Shown: positions 10,906 to 22,332 of the stretch, piece after piece | Layout of the letters: each line of letters opens with the position of its first letter | Position numbering within the stretch: the first letter of the stretch is position 1 | Source of the DNA: SAR92 bacterium BACL16 MAG-120619-bin48 | GTDB taxonomy: Bacteria > Pseudomonadota > Gammaproteobacteria > Pseudomonadales > Porticoccaceae | Assembly: GCA_001438605.1 (NCBI GenBank) | Contig: LIDE01000006.1 | Coordinates: 26,001 to 90,000 of the forward strand | Direction of reading: 5' to 3' | Length of the DNA: 64,000 nt | Notes under the pieces: generated by a model | Told to the model about the DNA's origin: nothing | The model's input: only the letters and a program-made list of their open reading frames with translations | Databases searched by the model: none | Translations under genes and position numbers: made by a program

Positions 10906-10950
10906 AATGACCCAAGTGAGAATAATCTAAGCGCGAATAATCTAGGAGCG
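10906..10950. repeat. 15-bp tandem repeat, about 3 units (one degenerate), spanning the ispH stop codon
   Basis: aatgacccaagtgag / aataatctaagcgcg / aataatctaggagcg; last two units 13/15 identical. Confidence 0.7.
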
Positions 10951-11877
10951 CAGTTCTTTTGGCAGAGAGAAGCTGACATTTTCCTTCACGCCATCTAATT
11001 CCTGCGGCGTATTGGCACCCATCTCAACCAACTTGTTAATCACATCGCGAACCAGAATGTCGGGGGCAGAAGCACCGGCGGTGATACCAATCACTTTGGT
11101 GTTCTCAAGCCATTCAGGGCGAATATCCACGGGGCCGTCAATTAAATAAGCGCGGCAACCACAGTGCTCTGCCAACTCTCGCAAGCGATTGGAATTGGAG
11201 CTGGCAACGGAGCCCACCACTAAAATCAAATCGGTCTCAATCGCCAACTGTTTAACCGCATCTTGGCGGTTCTGTGTGGCGTAGCAAATATCATCTTTGC
11301 GCGGCCCTTCAATCAAGGGGAACTTCAGGCGCAGGGCGTCAATAACTCGGGCCGTGTCGTCCATCGACAGTGTGGTCTGAGTGACAAAGGCGAGCCGTGC
11401 AGGATTTTTCACCGCCAAAGCGTCAACGTCGCGCTCATTTTCCACAAGATAGATATCGCCGCCCTGGGAGTAATCATACTGCCCCATGGTGCCTTCCACT
11501 TCAGGATGCCCTGCGTGGCCGATAAGAATGCATTCCATACCTTCATTGCTGTACTTGGATACCTCGAGATGCACTTTTGTCACTAGCGGACAAGTCGCGT
11601 CAAAGACTTTTAAACTTCTGCGCCGCGCCTCGGCCTGGACTGCTTGCGAAACCCCGTGGGCGCTAAAAATCACCGTCACATCGTCGGGAATTTCATCGAG
11701 CTCGTCGACAAACACTGCTCCTCGCGAACGCAGATCATCAACCACAAATTTGTTATGGACAACCTCATGACGCACATAGATCGGCGCGCCAAAGAGGTCC
11801 AGCGCACGATTGACAATATCGATGGCTCGATCCACGCCCGCACAAAAGCCGCGCGGGTTTGCTAATTTAATATCCAT
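10942..11877 (-). CDS. ispH: 4-hydroxy-3-methylbut-2-enyl diphosphate reductase
   Basis: [41 protein letters not shown]. Confidence 0.96.
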   Translation of the reverse strand: MDIKLANPRGFCAGVDRAIDIVNRALDLFGAPIYVRHEVVHNKFVVDDLRSRGAVFVDELDEIPDDVTVIFSAHGVSQAVQAEARRRSLKVFDATCPLVTKVHLEVSKYSNEGMECILIGHAGHPEVEGTMGQYDYSQGGDIYLVENERDVDALAVKNPARLAFVTQTTLSMDDTARVIDALRLKFPLIEGPRKDDICYATQNRQDAVKQLAIETDLILVVGSVASSNSNRLRELAEHCGCRAYLIDGPVDIRPEWLENTKVIGITAGASAPDILVRDVINKLVEMGANTPQELDGVKENVSFSLPKELRS

Positions 11878-11892
11878 AACGGCAGCTCACAA

Positions 11893-12336
11893 TCAGTGCA
11901 GACTTTCGGGCAAAACGTCGATAATTTTGACATGAAAAACAATAGTTTTACCGGCCAAGGGATGATTGAAATCAACCATTACCTCACCATCAACAATTTC
12001 TGTAATCACGCCAGGCAGCTCTCCATCGCCATTTTGGAACGAGAACATGGCACCCGGCTCAATCTCCAGATCAGCAAAATTATCCATATCAACACGTTGA
12101 ACATTTTGCTCATTGTGCTGACCGAAGGCTTTTTCTGGAGGAATAACAAATTCTCGCTCATCACCCTGACGAAGGCCCAACAAGGTCTCTTCAAAACCGG
12201 GCAAAAGATTGCCATCACCCACGGAAAATGTCGCGGGATCACCCTCAAAATTGGAGTCTATAACTAACCCATCCTCCAGCAGCAGGGCAAAATGGAGGGT
12301 TACGGTGGTTCCTGCATCTATGGCTATACTCATCAC
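11893..12336 (-). CDS. fkpB: FKBP-type peptidyl-prolyl isomerase (SlpA/FkpB-like)
   Basis: FSVGDGNLLPGFEETLLGLRQGDEREFVIPPEKAFG; conserved position between ispH and lspA. Confidence 0.88.
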   Translation of the reverse strand: MMSIAIDAGTTVTLHFALLLEDGLVIDSNFEGDPATFSVGDGNLLPGFEETLLGLRQGDEREFVIPPEKAFGQHNEQNVQRVDMDNFADLEIEPGAMFSFQNGDGELPGVITEIVDGEVMVDFNHPLAGKTIVFHVKIIDVLPESLH

Positions 12337-12400
12337 TAAATTCTGGTGTCCTTATTTATTTCGTGTGACAGCAAGAGGGCGACAGCAAACGCTGCGGCCA

Positions 12401-12904
12401 TCATGCATTTGGTGTTTTTTCATCCGCATCGTCAGAAAAAAACAATGCATCCACAATCATCAATCCGGCGCCGGCGGAAACACCCATATCGGCCACATTG
12501 AATGCCGCAAAGTGCCAACCAGCCCAGTGGAAATCGAGAAAATCAACCACATAACCAAGGGTCAATCGATCGTACAAGTTACCCACAGCGCCGCCGAGAA
12601 TAAGCGACAGCGCCAAACCTTCAAGGAAGCGATGTTTGGGAAGTCGCGCCAGCCAGACAACGATAACAATGCTGACTGAAGCTGAGATAATGCTAAAGAA
12701 CCACCGCTGGCAACCGCCCGCGTCGCTCAAAAAACTGAACGCCGCGCCTTCATTGTGGGCGCGCACCAGATTAAAAAAGCTCGTGACATACTGACTCTGA
12801 CCGAGAAAAAACTCATCCATAATGAACAGCTTAGTCACCTGATCCAGCAGCAATACCGTTGCCGCGAGCGCGTACCAGCGCAGCGTATCGTCAAGTTTAG
12901 GCAT
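12401..12904 (-). CDS. lspA: Lipoprotein signal peptidase
   Basis: [39 protein letters not shown]; start MPKLDD overlaps the ileS stop by 8 nt. Confidence 0.93.
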   Translation of the reverse strand: MPKLDDTLRWYALAATVLLLDQVTKLFIMDEFFLGQSQYVTSFFNLVRAHNEGAAFSFLSDAGGCQRWFFSIISASVSIVIVVWLARLPKHRFLEGLALSLILGGAVGNLYDRLTLGYVVDFLDFHWAGWHFAAFNVADMGVSAGAGLMIVDALFFSDDADEKTPNA

Positions 12905-15734
12905 AGTGGCGAACCTCTCCGGCACCGGCGAGATTGGTCACACAGCGCGCGCAAATTTCAGGGTGGTCTGCATGGCTGCCTACATCGGCAATAAAATGCC
13001 AGCAGCGCACACATTTTTCAGCGGTCGATTTAGCGACCGTCACTTTCAACCCATCAAGCAGCGAGGGGCTTGCGCCTTCACCGCTAACCTCTCCACCACT
13101 TTGTAGTGAGGACAAGGTTGCCTTTGACGTGATGGTGACAAAACGCAGCTCATCACCCAATTTTGCCAGCGACTTAAAGAGCGTCGGCGCAGCAAAGAGC
13201 TGAATATCCGCGCCCAGTGAGCCCTTGACCAGACCCTTGTTGCGCTGATCTTCAATCACCTTATTAATCGCTTCTTTGGCTTGCAAAATAGCCATCCAAT
13301 CCTGCTTGTTGATGACCTCGCCGTCCATCAAGCGCGGCAGCGGATACCACTCAGCCAAAAACACCGAGCTCTCTCGCTGGCCGGGCATAAAGCCCCAAAT
13401 CTCATGGGCGGTGAAGCTTAAAATCGGTGCAATCCAGCGCGTGAATGCCTCGGCGATATGGTACAGCGCGGTCTGCGCAGAGCGTCGCGGCAAACTGTCG
13501 ACAGGACAGGTGTAAATGCGGTCTTTGATAATATCCAAATAGAAACCGCCCATATCCCGCACGCAGAAGTTGTGTAGCTTCTGATAGATTAAATGGAACT
13601 GGAATTGGTTATAAGCGGCAATAATTTCATCTTGCAACTGCGCTGCGCAATCAATTGCCCAACGATCCAACGCTAACAGATCGCCATGTGCCACGGCATT
13701 TTGCTGCGGATCAAAGCCATCGATGTTGGAGAGAAAGTAGCGCGCTGTGTTGCGAATTCTGCGGTAAGAATCTCCCGCTCGATTGAGGATTTCGTCAGAC
13801 ACCGTCATCTCGCCGCTAAAGTCAGCCGAGGCAATCCAAAGACGCAGCACATCGGCGCCCATATCGTTAATTACTTTCTGCGGTGATATAACGTTGCCAA
13901 TCGACTTTGACATCTTGCGACCGTGCTCATCAACCGTAAAACCATGGGTCAATACGGCTTTGTAGGGCGCCGTGCCATTGATGGCAATCGCGGTTTTCAG
14001 CGAAGACTGAAACCAGCCGCGATGTTGATCCGACCCTTCCAGATAAAGATCTGCCGGATACTGCAGTGCATCGCGAGCGTTGAGCACTGATTCGTGGGTG
14101 ACGCCCGAATCAAACCAGACATCGAGAGTGTCCGTCACTTTTTGGTAATCGGCGGTGTCTGCACCAATTAAGTCCGCAGCATCAAGATCAAACCACGCCT
14201 CGATACCGTCTTTTTCGACCCGCCGTGCCACCTGCTCAATCAACTCCGGGGTTCTCGGATGGAGTTCACCGGTCTGCTGGTGAACAAACAGGACAATGGG
14301 TACACCCCAAGTGCGCTGGCGCGAAATACACCAGTCGGGACTGTTGTCGAGCATGCTCTCAATGCGCGCTTGACCCCAATCTGGGTGCCAGCGAACATGT
14401 TTAACCGCTTCTTTGGCGCTGGCCAACAGACCATTTTGTTCCATTGAAATAAACCACTGCGGCGTCGCACGATAGATCAGCGGCGTCTTGGTGCGCCAGC
14501 AATGTGCATAACTATGAACAAACTGACCGCAGCTCATGAGGCGTTTGTGTTCGCGCAGAACTTCGATAACAGGCTCGTCAACTTTGTAAACATGCTGTCC
14601 CGCAAACAGTTCCACATCGTCACGGAAAAGACCGTTGTCCATAATGTAATTGAGCGTGCCAATACCGTACTGTTTGGCCACCACAAAGTCTTCCGTACCA
14701 TGATCTGGCGCGGTATGCACACATCCCGTACCTGCATCAGCAGTCACGTGATCGCCGAGTAAAACAGGAATCTCACGGGTATAAAACGGGTGGTTGGCCT
14801 TAACATGCTCTAGCGCGTGCCCCGCGCAGGACGCAAGCACCTGATAGTCGTCAATCTTTAAGCGCTGCATCACCGATTCGAGGAGCAGCTGCGAGCAGAT
14901 CAAACGCATTGGCCCGTATTCACTGCGGCATTGAACGAGCGCATAGATCATTTCAGGATTGACAGAAATCGCCTGGCTGCTGGGGATTGTCCACGGAGTT
15001 GTGGTCCAGATTAATAAATTAATACTGCCCTCACCGGACAGTCCAGAGAACGCGCTCGCCAGTTGATCGAGGGATTCCGCGTCGGTGACCGTGTAGGCAA
15101 CGTCGATGCTGAAAGAGGTCTTGTCCTGATATTCAACTTCCGCCTCCGCCAAAGCAGACCCACCGACCACGCTCCAATAGACCGGCTTGTAGCCTTTGAC
15201 CAAGTGTCCATTTGCAGCGATTTTACCGAGGGCGCGAATGGTATCTGCCTCAACCTTATAATTCATGGTCAAATAGGGATTATGCCAATCACCAAAAACA
15301 CCAAGACGAACAAAACCTGCGCGCTGATCTTCGACTTGGGTCATTGCATAATCACGGCACTTCCTACGAAAGGCAGAAAACTCCACTTTGACGCCGGCCT
15401 TGCCAATTTTTTTCTCAACATTGTGCTCGATAGGCAAGCCGTGACAGTCCCAACCCGGCACATAAGGCGCATCAAAACCGCTCAGCGTACGAGACTTTAC
15501 AACAATATCTTTCAGGGTTTTATTCACCGCATGGCCGAGGTGAATTTCACCATTAGCATAGGGCGGGCCATCGTGAAGAATGTATTTTTCACGCCCTGCA
15601 CGGGCCTGACGAATTTGCTGGTAGAGATCGCTGTCTTGCCATTCCTTGAGCATTCCGGGTTCGCGCTGCGCCAAATTGGCACGCATTGGGAACTCAGTCT
15701 GAGGGAGATTTAATGTTGTTTTATAGTCTGTCAT
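12897..15734 (-). CDS. ileS: Isoleucyl-tRNA synthetase
   Basis: [18 protein letters not shown] (HIGH), [11 protein letters not shown] (KMSKS), C-terminal Zn motif CVRCWH...CARCV. Confidence 0.96.
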   Translation of the reverse strand: MTDYKTTLNLPQTEFPMRANLAQREPGMLKEWQDSDLYQQIRQARAGREKYILHDGPPYANGEIHLGHAVNKTLKDIVVKSRTLSGFDAPYVPGWDCHGLPIEHNVEKKIGKAGVKVEFSAFRRKCRDYAMTQVEDQRAGFVRLGVFGDWHNPYLTMNYKVEADTIRALGKIAANGHLVKGYKPVYWSVVGGSALAEAEVEYQDKTSFSIDVAYTVTDAESLDQLASAFSGLSGEGSINLLIWTTTPWTIPSSQAISVNPEMIYALVQCRSEYGPMRLICSQLLLESVMQRLKIDDYQVLASCAGHALEHVKANHPFYTREIPVLLGDHVTADAGTGCVHTAPDHGTEDFVVAKQYGIGTLNYIMDNGLFRDDVELFAGQHVYKVDEPVIEVLREHKRLMSCGQFVHSYAHCWRTKTPLIYRATPQWFISMEQNGLLASAKEAVKHVRWHPDWGQARIESMLDNSPDWCISRQRTWGVPIVLFVHQQTGELHPRTPELIEQVARRVEKDGIEAWFDLDAADLIGADTADYQKVTDTLDVWFDSGVTHESVLNARDALQYPADLYLEGSDQHRGWFQSSLKTAIAINGTAPYKAVLTHGFTVDEHGRKMSKSIGNVISPQKVINDMGADVLRLWIASADFSGEMTVSDEILNRAGDSYRRIRNTARYFLSNIDGFDPQQNAVAHGDLLALDRWAIDCAAQLQDEIIAAYNQFQFHLIYQKLHNFCVRDMGGFYLDIIKDRIYTCPVDSLPRRSAQTALYHIAEAFTRWIAPILSFTAHEIWGFMPGQRESSVFLAEWYPLPRLMDGEVINKQDWMAILQAKEAINKVIEDQRNKGLVKGSLGADIQLFAAPTLFKSLAKLGDELRFVTITSKATLSSLQSGGEVSGEGASPSLLDGLKVTVAKSTAEKCVRCWHFIADVGSHADHPEICARCVTNLAGAGEVRHYA

Positions 15735-15783
15735 TAGTCTCTTTCACTGACCCTGTGGCCAGCCTTGTAGATGAATAAAATAA

Positions 15784-16734
15784 TTAACCTTCGGTTTTCG
15801 CAAACCACTGCTTTATCAGCTCAATATCTTGGGTAATGGTGGCCACCAACTGGTCTAGACCATTAAATTTTTTCTCATCGCGGATCTTGTGAACAAATTC
15901 AACCGCAATCCGCTGACCATAGAGATCACCGGAAAAATCCAACAGATGCACTTCTAAAATCGGTTTTACCAAATCGCCCACAGTGGGCCGGACACCGACA
16001 TTGGCCGCGCCACGATAAATTTTACCCGCGACCGTTACCTTGACCGCAAAGACCCCCGACAAGGGTGCCCGAAAGCGATTAAGCTGGACATTGGCGGTGG
16101 GGAAACCGAGCTCGCGACCCAACTGCTGACCATAGCCAACCACGCCACTAATCGAGAATGGTCTGCCCAGTAGCTGCGCCGCACGTTCAAAATCAGCGCT
16201 TTCAACGACTTCTCTTACCAACGTGCTACTAACGCGCTGGCCGTCTATTTCAAGGGTCGCCGTGTCATTGACCTCAAAGCCAGCGCTCAAGCCCTGCTCG
16301 GTCAACATGGTAAAATCACCACTGCGGTCGCACCCAAAGCGAAAGTCATCGCCAACAATTAACTGCTTAACTGCAAGACCCTGCACCAATACTACGTCAA
16401 TAAAATCGCGAGCCGAGAGATTGCGCAACTGGCGATTAAACTGCAGACAGACAACGCGGTCGATACCCATTTCCAGCAGAACGTCAATTTTCTCTCGCAG
16501 CCGCATCAACCGCGCTGGTGCCCGCTCCGCAGAGAAATACTCTCTCGGCTGTGGCTCAAACGTCATCACCACAGAGGGTAGCTGTAATCGCCGAGCCGCG
16601 TCTTTAACTTGCTGCAGAATCGCCTGATGACCCCTATGGACACCGTCAAACGCGCCAATGGTCACCACGGATTTCTCGCCCAGCGACTGCAAGTGATGCA
16701 ATTCACGGATAAAGGTCAGTTTGCCTCGCTGCAC
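15784..16734 (-). CDS. ribF: Bifunctional riboflavin kinase/FAD synthetase
   Basis: VVTIGAFDGVHRGHQAIL, VVGDDFRFGCDRSGD, GYGQQLGRELGFPTANV. Confidence 0.94.
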   Translation of the reverse strand: MQRGKLTFIRELHHLQSLGEKSVVTIGAFDGVHRGHQAILQQVKDAARRLQLPSVVMTFEPQPREYFSAERAPARLMRLREKIDVLLEMGIDRVVCLQFNRQLRNLSARDFIDVVLVQGLAVKQLIVGDDFRFGCDRSGDFTMLTEQGLSAGFEVNDTATLEIDGQRVSSTLVREVVESADFERAAQLLGRPFSISGVVGYGQQLGRELGFPTANVQLNRFRAPLSGVFAVKVTVAGKIYRGAANVGVRPTVGDLVKPILEVHLLDFSGDLYGQRIAVEFVHKIRDEKKFNGLDQLVATITQDIELIKQWFAKTEG

Positions 16735-16857
16735 AGGTGTTATTTCACTCAGGTCTGAAGAGTGTCGAGTATACCTAGCAAACTCACTAAAGGTAAGGCT
16801 TAGCGGCGAATTAAGCCCGTCAAAAAAGGTAGGACCAAGCAGTTTTATACCTCGGCA

Positions 16858-18525
16858 TTAATGCTCGCGAGCCGTTGCCTTGGCTGGACCGCGCAGGTCG
16901 GCACCGCGAACACCACAAAGCCACAATGTCGCTGCATAAACCACTAGGCCCGCTGTGCAAACCGCCGCCATACCGCCGCTGCGCTGCCACCAGCTGAACT
17001 GTTGCCAGAGTTCGCTATCCAGCGCGCCAAGATACCGCGAAAAGAAAAACAACACTGTGCACATCAGTGTCACGGCCAAACCTAAATTGATGAAAAAGCG
17101 CACCCAAGAGCGACTTGGCGCATAAATCCCCTTTGCCCGCAGCGCGAAAAATAGCATCGACGCATTGATAAAAGCGGAAACCGAGGTCGCCAGCGCAAGC
17201 CCAGCGTGCCCCACCTGCCAGTAAAAGTGCAGCGGCACTACAAACAACAGATTGAGAATCATATTCGACACCATCGCAATCACGCCAATACGAACAGGCG
17301 TGCGCATATCTTGCCGGGCAAAAAAGCCAGGCGCCAAGACTTTGATCAGCATGAAGGCAATCAGACCCAACGAATAGGCGCGCAAGCTGAGTGTGGCCAT
17401 CGCCATATCCCGCGGCGTCATCACTTCGCCATAGAGGAACAGCGTACTTAGAATCGGCTCAGCGAGCAGCATCAGAGCGGCCGCGGCAGGCACTGCAATG
17501 AATAAGACAATGCGCAGCGCCCAGTCGAGGGTTTGCGAATAGGCCTCCGTGGAACTTGAGGCGTGATGCCGCGACAAATTCGGCAACAACACAGTCGCAA
17601 TCGCAACAGCAAAAACCCCGAGTGGCAATTCCGAGAGACGATCAGAGTAGTACAACCAAGAGACGCTGCCGGTCGGCAAAAAGGTGGCCAACATGGTATC
17701 GAGCAGCAAATTAATTTGACTCACCGACACGCCAAAGATTGCCGGCCCCATTAACCCCAGAATTTTACGCACACCTGGGTGCCGCCAGTCGATACGCGGC
17801 TGAGGCAGCATATGAATACGCGCCAAAAATGGCAGCTGAAAAATAAATTGCAATAGCCCCGCCGCAAAAACACCCCAAGCCAGAGCATAGGCTGGCTCAT
17901 CAAACCAGGGCGCCGCAATTAACGCTGCAAAGATCATCGATATATTGAGCAGAATTGGTGTAAATGCGGGAACTGCAAAGCGGTCGTAGCTGTTTAAAAT
18001 GCCGCCGGCCACACCTGTCATTGAAATAAACATCAAATAGGGGAAGGTGATGCGCAGCATTTCAGCCGTCGCATTAAACTTGAAGGGATCGTTCAAGTAC
18101 CATTTCGGCGCGAAGAGGCCAGCCATTAAAGGGGCGGCCAGTATAATCACCAGGGTCAGCAGGAACAGCGACAATCCTAGTGTGCCGAACACACGATCCG
18201 TCAATTCTTTAAGCGCAGCCTGCGTGCCCTTCTCGCGATATTCTCCCAGCACAGGCACAAACGCCTGAGCAAAAGCACCTTCAGCAAAGAGACGGCGAAA
18301 GAAGTTAGGAATCTTAAACGCGACAAAGAATACGTCGGCCAACGCTTCAGCGCCGATCACTCGCGCTAAAACAATATCCCGAATCAACCCCATGACCCGC
18401 GAGAGCATGGTAAAGAAGCTCACCACACCACTCGAGCGCAACAAGCCGCTATCGATCTTAGCCTTCAACGCACCTTTCACGGTGCTATCGGGTTCAGGCT
18501 TTTTCGGGGTCGGATGATCAGTCAA
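16858..18525 (-). CDS. murJ: Lipid II flippase MurJ
   Basis: SFFTMLSRVMGLIRDIVLARVIGA, RRLFAEGAFAQAFVPVL; many TM segments. Confidence 0.94.
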   Translation of the reverse strand: MTDHPTPKKPEPDSTVKGALKAKIDSGLLRSSGVVSFFTMLSRVMGLIRDIVLARVIGAEALADVFFVAFKIPNFFRRLFAEGAFAQAFVPVLGEYREKGTQAALKELTDRVFGTLGLSLFLLTLVIILAAPLMAGLFAPKWYLNDPFKFNATAEMLRITFPYLMFISMTGVAGGILNSYDRFAVPAFTPILLNISMIFAALIAAPWFDEPAYALAWGVFAAGLLQFIFQLPFLARIHMLPQPRIDWRHPGVRKILGLMGPAIFGVSVSQINLLLDTMLATFLPTGSVSWLYYSDRLSELPLGVFAVAIATVLLPNLSRHHASSSTEAYSQTLDWALRIVLFIAVPAAAALMLLAEPILSTLFLYGEVMTPRDMAMATLSLRAYSLGLIAFMLIKVLAPGFFARQDMRTPVRIGVIAMVSNMILNLLFVVPLHFYWQVGHAGLALATSVSAFINASMLFFALRAKGIYAPSRSWVRFFINLGLAVTLMCTVLFFFSRYLGALDSELWQQFSWWQRSGGMAAVCTAGLVVYAATLWLCGVRGADLRGPAKATAREH

Positions 18526-18771
18526 TTGGGGTCTCTGCAGAAAAAAAGGGCGATATAATTTATCACTATCGGCAGTTTAACGGGCCGCCGGATGATCGCC
18601 AAGCGAATACTGATCGACACTGCTCCATCCTTTTCTCCTATGGGTGGCGAGACGCCGAATCAGAGGCGCTTAACAACAATTCTATTGCGATGAAAATTGG
18701 GTTGAATGTGCATCCTAAACCCTGTATATTTCCGCGCCTTCAGTGAGACCCTTTGAGAGGAGTACAATTAA

Positions 18772-19035
18772 GTGGCAAATTCAGCCCAAGCTAAGAAACG
18801 CGCACGCCAGAACGAGAAAAGCCGCCAGCATAATGCCAGCCTGCGCTCAATGGTTCGCACCTATTTGAAAAAAGTTGACGCTGCAATCGCCTCTGGCGAT
18901 CAGACAGCTGCTCAAAAAGCCTACGACATTGCTATTCCAGTGATTGACCGTATGGCTGACAAGGGAATTATTCACAAGAATAAAGCCGCTCGTCACAAGA
19001 GCCGTTTGAATACCAAAGTTAAGGCGCTTGACTGA
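18772..19035 (+). CDS. rpsT: 30S ribosomal protein S20 (GTG start)
   Basis: [34 protein letters not shown]; upstream GAGAGGAG; divergent from murJ as in other gammaproteobacteria. Confidence 0.96.
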   Translation: MANSAQAKKRARQNEKSRQHNASLRSMVRTYLKKVDAAIASGDQTAAQKAYDIAIPVIDRMADKGIIHKNKAARHKSRLNTKVKALD

Positions 19036-19063
19036 TAAATATTATCATCCAGCAGCAAAAAAG

Positions 19064-19087
19064 ACCGGCTATCGCCGGTTTTTTTTG
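19064..19087 (+). terminator. Rho-independent terminator of rpsT
   Basis: ACCGGC-tatc-GCCGGT followed by a run of T. Confidence 0.85.
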
Positions 19088-19164
19088 GTCCTCACTTTTT
19101 ATTTATTAGATCACAGTTTGTTGAGCTGCACCTTTTTGAACCCAAGCAATGTCGACCTGCCAAT

Positions 19165-19199
19165 AAAAAAACACCCCGCAGATGGCGAGGTGTTTTTTT
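19165..19199. terminator. Bidirectional terminator downstream of pntB
   Basis: AAAAAAACACC...GGTGTTTTTTT inverted arms with A/T tracts. Confidence 0.7.
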
Positions 19200-19215
19200 A
19201 CAGCGTTTTAATGCA

Positions 19216-20661
19216 CTAGCTTTGATTGAGCGCGGTAGTCATCTCAATCACCGCCTTCTTGCCGTCGCCGTAGACCATCAGCGTGTGATCCATCGCAAAT
19301 AGCGGATTGGGCAGCCCAGCAAATCCAGGGCTTAAGGAGCGCTTGATCACCACAACCGTTCTGGCCTTATCCACATTGAGAATCGGCATACCGTAAATCG
19401 GACTGCCCTCAACATCTCGCGCCATGGGGTTAGTCACGTCATTGGCACCAATTACAATCACGACATCCGTTTCTTCGAAGGTAGGGTTAATTCGCTCCAT
19501 TTCAACCAATTTGTCGTAGGGCACTTCCGCTTCAGCCAAAAGCACATTCATGTGACCTGGCATGCGGCCTGCCACAGGGTGAATGCCATACTCTACCTCA
19601 ATGCCTCTCGCTTCCATGGCATTGGCGAGCTCGCGCACGGCGTGCTGGGCCTGTGCCATCGCCATACCGTAACCTGGGACGATCACAACTCGTTTGGCAG
19701 TCTCTAGTATCATCGCCACTTCGTCCGGTTGCGCACTGGTGACTTTTCCTGCGTAAATTTCATCGGCATCAATCTTTTCACCGCCAGCGGCCATCTTGCC
19801 AAACAGCACATTAGCCAGAGAGCGGTTCATCGCCACACACATAATTTGCGTCAAAATTAGGCCAGAGGTTCCGACCAGTGAACCCGCCACAATCAGCACG
19901 GTGTTGCCCAAGATAAATCCAGCCAGTGCCGCTGCAATCCCAGAATAGGAATTAAGTAGAGCAATCACCACCGGCATGTCCGCACCACCGATTGGCATCA
20001 CGAGGAATAACCCCAGCGCAAGAGCGAGAACGATCATCGCTAACATCACGCCAACATGGCCAGGATTGATCACCAAAAAGGCCACCGCTGCCAAACTAGC
20101 CAGTGCCAAAATCGCGTTACCTACAGGACCGCCTGGCAGTCCATAGCTCTTTTTCATTACCTCTTGCAGCTTTAGGAAGGCGATCAAACTACCAGTCAAC
20201 GTTACCGCACCAATCATCACCGTGAGGCCAATCGCAATAAGCGCGACTTCACCTTCAATACCGGCACCAAATAAACTGCTGTTCGCTTCAGTTGGAAGCA
20301 GCGCATCAGCAAAGGAACTAGGAACCATTCCCAATTTAGAGAAGTACTCAGCTACTGCAATGGCGAGGGACGCACCACCACCGAAACCATTCAGCAATGC
20401 AACCATTTGCGGCATAGAGGTCATCTGCACGCGCAGAGCCATTACCGCGCCAACGAGAGTACCCAGTATCAGTCCGGCGATAATATAAGCAAAGTCCACA
20501 TGATGAATGCTGAGCAGCGTAACCACTACCGCCAACAACATTCCTAGGGCCGATAGCATGTTGCCGCGCACCGCAGTTTTTGGTTTTGTTAGCCCTTTAA
20601 TACCCAGAATAAAAAGGACACCTGCAATTAAATAGATAAAATTAACCAGATTAGGATTCAT
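19216..20661 (-). CDS. pntB: NAD(P) transhydrogenase subunit beta
   Basis: FGGGASLAIA, VIVPGYGMAMAQAQHAVRELA, HPVAGRMPGHMNVLLAEA, VVIKRSLSPGFAG. Confidence 0.95.
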   Translation of the reverse strand: MNPNLVNFIYLIAGVLFILGIKGLTKPKTAVRGNMLSALGMLLAVVVTLLSIHHVDFAYIIAGLILGTLVGAVMALRVQMTSMPQMVALLNGFGGGASLAIAVAEYFSKLGMVPSSFADALLPTEANSSLFGAGIEGEVALIAIGLTVMIGAVTLTGSLIAFLKLQEVMKKSYGLPGGPVGNAILALASLAAVAFLVINPGHVGVMLAMIVLALALGLFLVMPIGGADMPVVIALLNSYSGIAAALAGFILGNTVLIVAGSLVGTSGLILTQIMCVAMNRSLANVLFGKMAAGGEKIDADEIYAGKVTSAQPDEVAMILETAKRVVIVPGYGMAMAQAQHAVRELANAMEARGIEVEYGIHPVAGRMPGHMNVLLAEAEVPYDKLVEMERINPTFEETDVVIVIGANDVTNPMARDVEGSPIYGMPILNVDKARTVVVIKRSLSPGFAGLPNPLFAMDHTLMVYGDGKKAVIEMTTALNQS

Positions 20662-20664
20662 CGC

Positions 20665-20946
20665 TTACTTCCTTTTAAACATGGCAAGCATGCGGTTGGT
20701 AACAAGGTATCCACCCACCACATTGATCGTCGCGAGAGTCACTGCTACAAAGCCTAACCCATTGACCAACAGTGGTGAACCTTCAGCACCCGCAGCCAAC
20801 AGCGCGCCGACCAGTGTGATACCCGAGACAGCATTAGTGCCTGACATCAAAGGCGTGTGAAGTGTTGGTGGAACCTTGGTGATCAACTCCACGCCGAGAA
20901 AGAGTGACAGCACAAACAGTGCCAACAATAAAATTAAAATTTCCAT
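20665..20946 (-). CDS. NAD(P) transhydrogenase subunit alpha 2 (membrane part of split PntA)
   Basis: GVELITKVPPTLHTPLMSGTNAVSGITLVGAL. Confidence 0.9.
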   Translation of the reverse strand: MEILILLLALFVLSLFLGVELITKVPPTLHTPLMSGTNAVSGITLVGALLAAGAEGSPLLVNGLGFVAVTLATINVVGGYLVTNRMLAMFKRK

Positions 20947-20951
20947 CTGAT

Positions 20952-22154
20952 CTACGCCCCTTTTTTCACGTCAATAGTGTCGGTTGATGCAGCCAGCTCG
21001 GGCAAGCCCAGTAGCTTGCGCATATGCGGATGCGGCACGTCTCCCCGATGGGCGACGACGGTGCCAGCCACAATTTCATCTTTAAAATCAAGATTCAGAT
21101 TGCCTTCACCATCGATAATAAGTTCAAGCAGCGTCTGAAGATTTTTGCCGTACATTTGCGTTGCGTGATACGCCAACTCAGACGGCACATTCTCAGGCCC
21201 AATAATGGTGACACCATGGGCGATAATGGTCTTCCCCTGCTGGGTTAAATCGCAGTTGCCACCGCGCTCGGCGGCCAAGTCAACAATCACCGATCCAGGC
21301 TTCATGGCCTTAACCATATCTTCGGTCACCAAGATCGGCGACTTCGCGCCAGGAATGGCGGCTGTGGTAATAATAATATCTTGCTCGGCGATCACCGCAG
21401 TCATCAGCTCGCGCTGGCGACGAAGGAAGTCTTCGCCCTGAGCCTTGGCGTATCCACCGGCTCCCTCAGACTCACCCGTGTCTAGGTCTAACTCCACCGG
21501 CTTAGCGCCAACAGAGATAATTTGCTCACGGGCCGCGGGACGAACATCGTAGGCTTCGACCAGTGCTCCCAGTCGTTTAGCCGTCGCACAAGCCTGTAAG
21601 CCTGCAACGCCAACGCCCATAATTAAGACGCGGGCGGGCTTTAAGGTACCCGCTGCTGTCATCAACATAGGGAAAATGCGCGGCGACGCTGACGCGCCCA
21701 TCAGCACGGCTTTATAACCGGCCAAGGTCGCCATCGACGACAGTACGTCCATACTTTGCGCCCGACTAATACGCGGCACCAGCTCAAGAGCAATTGCCGT
21801 TGCGCCGGTTCCAGCCACAGCCTGTGCAGCGCTGGGCGTCGCCAGTGGGTCCATCATACCAATCACGACTTGACCAGAGCGCAGGCTCGCTAAGTCGCCA
21901 TCACTATTATCGTTGTTCGAACCGAAGGTCTGTACTTGCAGCAAAATATCTGCGGCGGCGAATATCTCAGCTCGGTCAGTGGTAATAGTCGCTCCCGCCT
22001 GCTCATACTCAGCATCGGGATAACCCGATGCATCGCCAGCATTGGCTTGGAAAAGTACTTTTATGCCTTTGTCAGTCAGCGACTTAACATTGACAGGGGA
22101 CATGGCGACACGACGCTCACCGGTTTTAATTTCCGACGGAATCCCGATAATCAC
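20952..22154 (-). CDS. pntA: NAD(P) transhydrogenase subunit alpha 1
   Basis: MIIGIPSEIKTGERRVAMSPVNV, VLIMGVGVAGLQACATAKRLGA. Confidence 0.93.
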   Translation of the reverse strand: MIIGIPSEIKTGERRVAMSPVNVKSLTDKGIKVLFQANAGDASGYPDAEYEQAGATITTDRAEIFAAADILLQVQTFGSNNDNSDGDLASLRSGQVVIGMMDPLATPSAAQAVAGTGATAIALELVPRISRAQSMDVLSSMATLAGYKAVLMGASASPRIFPMLMTAAGTLKPARVLIMGVGVAGLQACATAKRLGALVEAYDVRPAAREQIISVGAKPVELDLDTGESEGAGGYAKAQGEDFLRRQRELMTAVIAEQDIIITTAAIPGAKSPILVTEDMVKAMKPGSVIVDLAAERGGNCDLTQQGKTIIAHGVTIIGPENVPSELAYHATQMYGKNLQTLLELIIDGEGNLNLDFKDEIVAGTVVAHRGDVPHPHMRKLLGLPELAASTDTIDVKKGA

Positions 22155-22332
22155 TCAATTCTCCTTATCTTGTTGGGGGGGGATACTTAGTAAAGTGAGA
22201 TGCTAGCAAAATATCTACTCATCAACGACACTTTGATATTGATAGCCGGTATTTGCCTCGACCATATTTCATGTGACGCGACTAAGCATAGCAGCTGAAA
22301 GAATGGCTGCCATCGCTACGCTTGGTATTTTA

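Noticed and set aside
15063-15713. 216-aa plus-strand ORF opposite ileS
   Set aside because: Antisense to a strongly conserved coding region; no recognisable protein features. The same applies to other antisense ORFs such as 2460..3029, 3665..4201 and 50113..50505.
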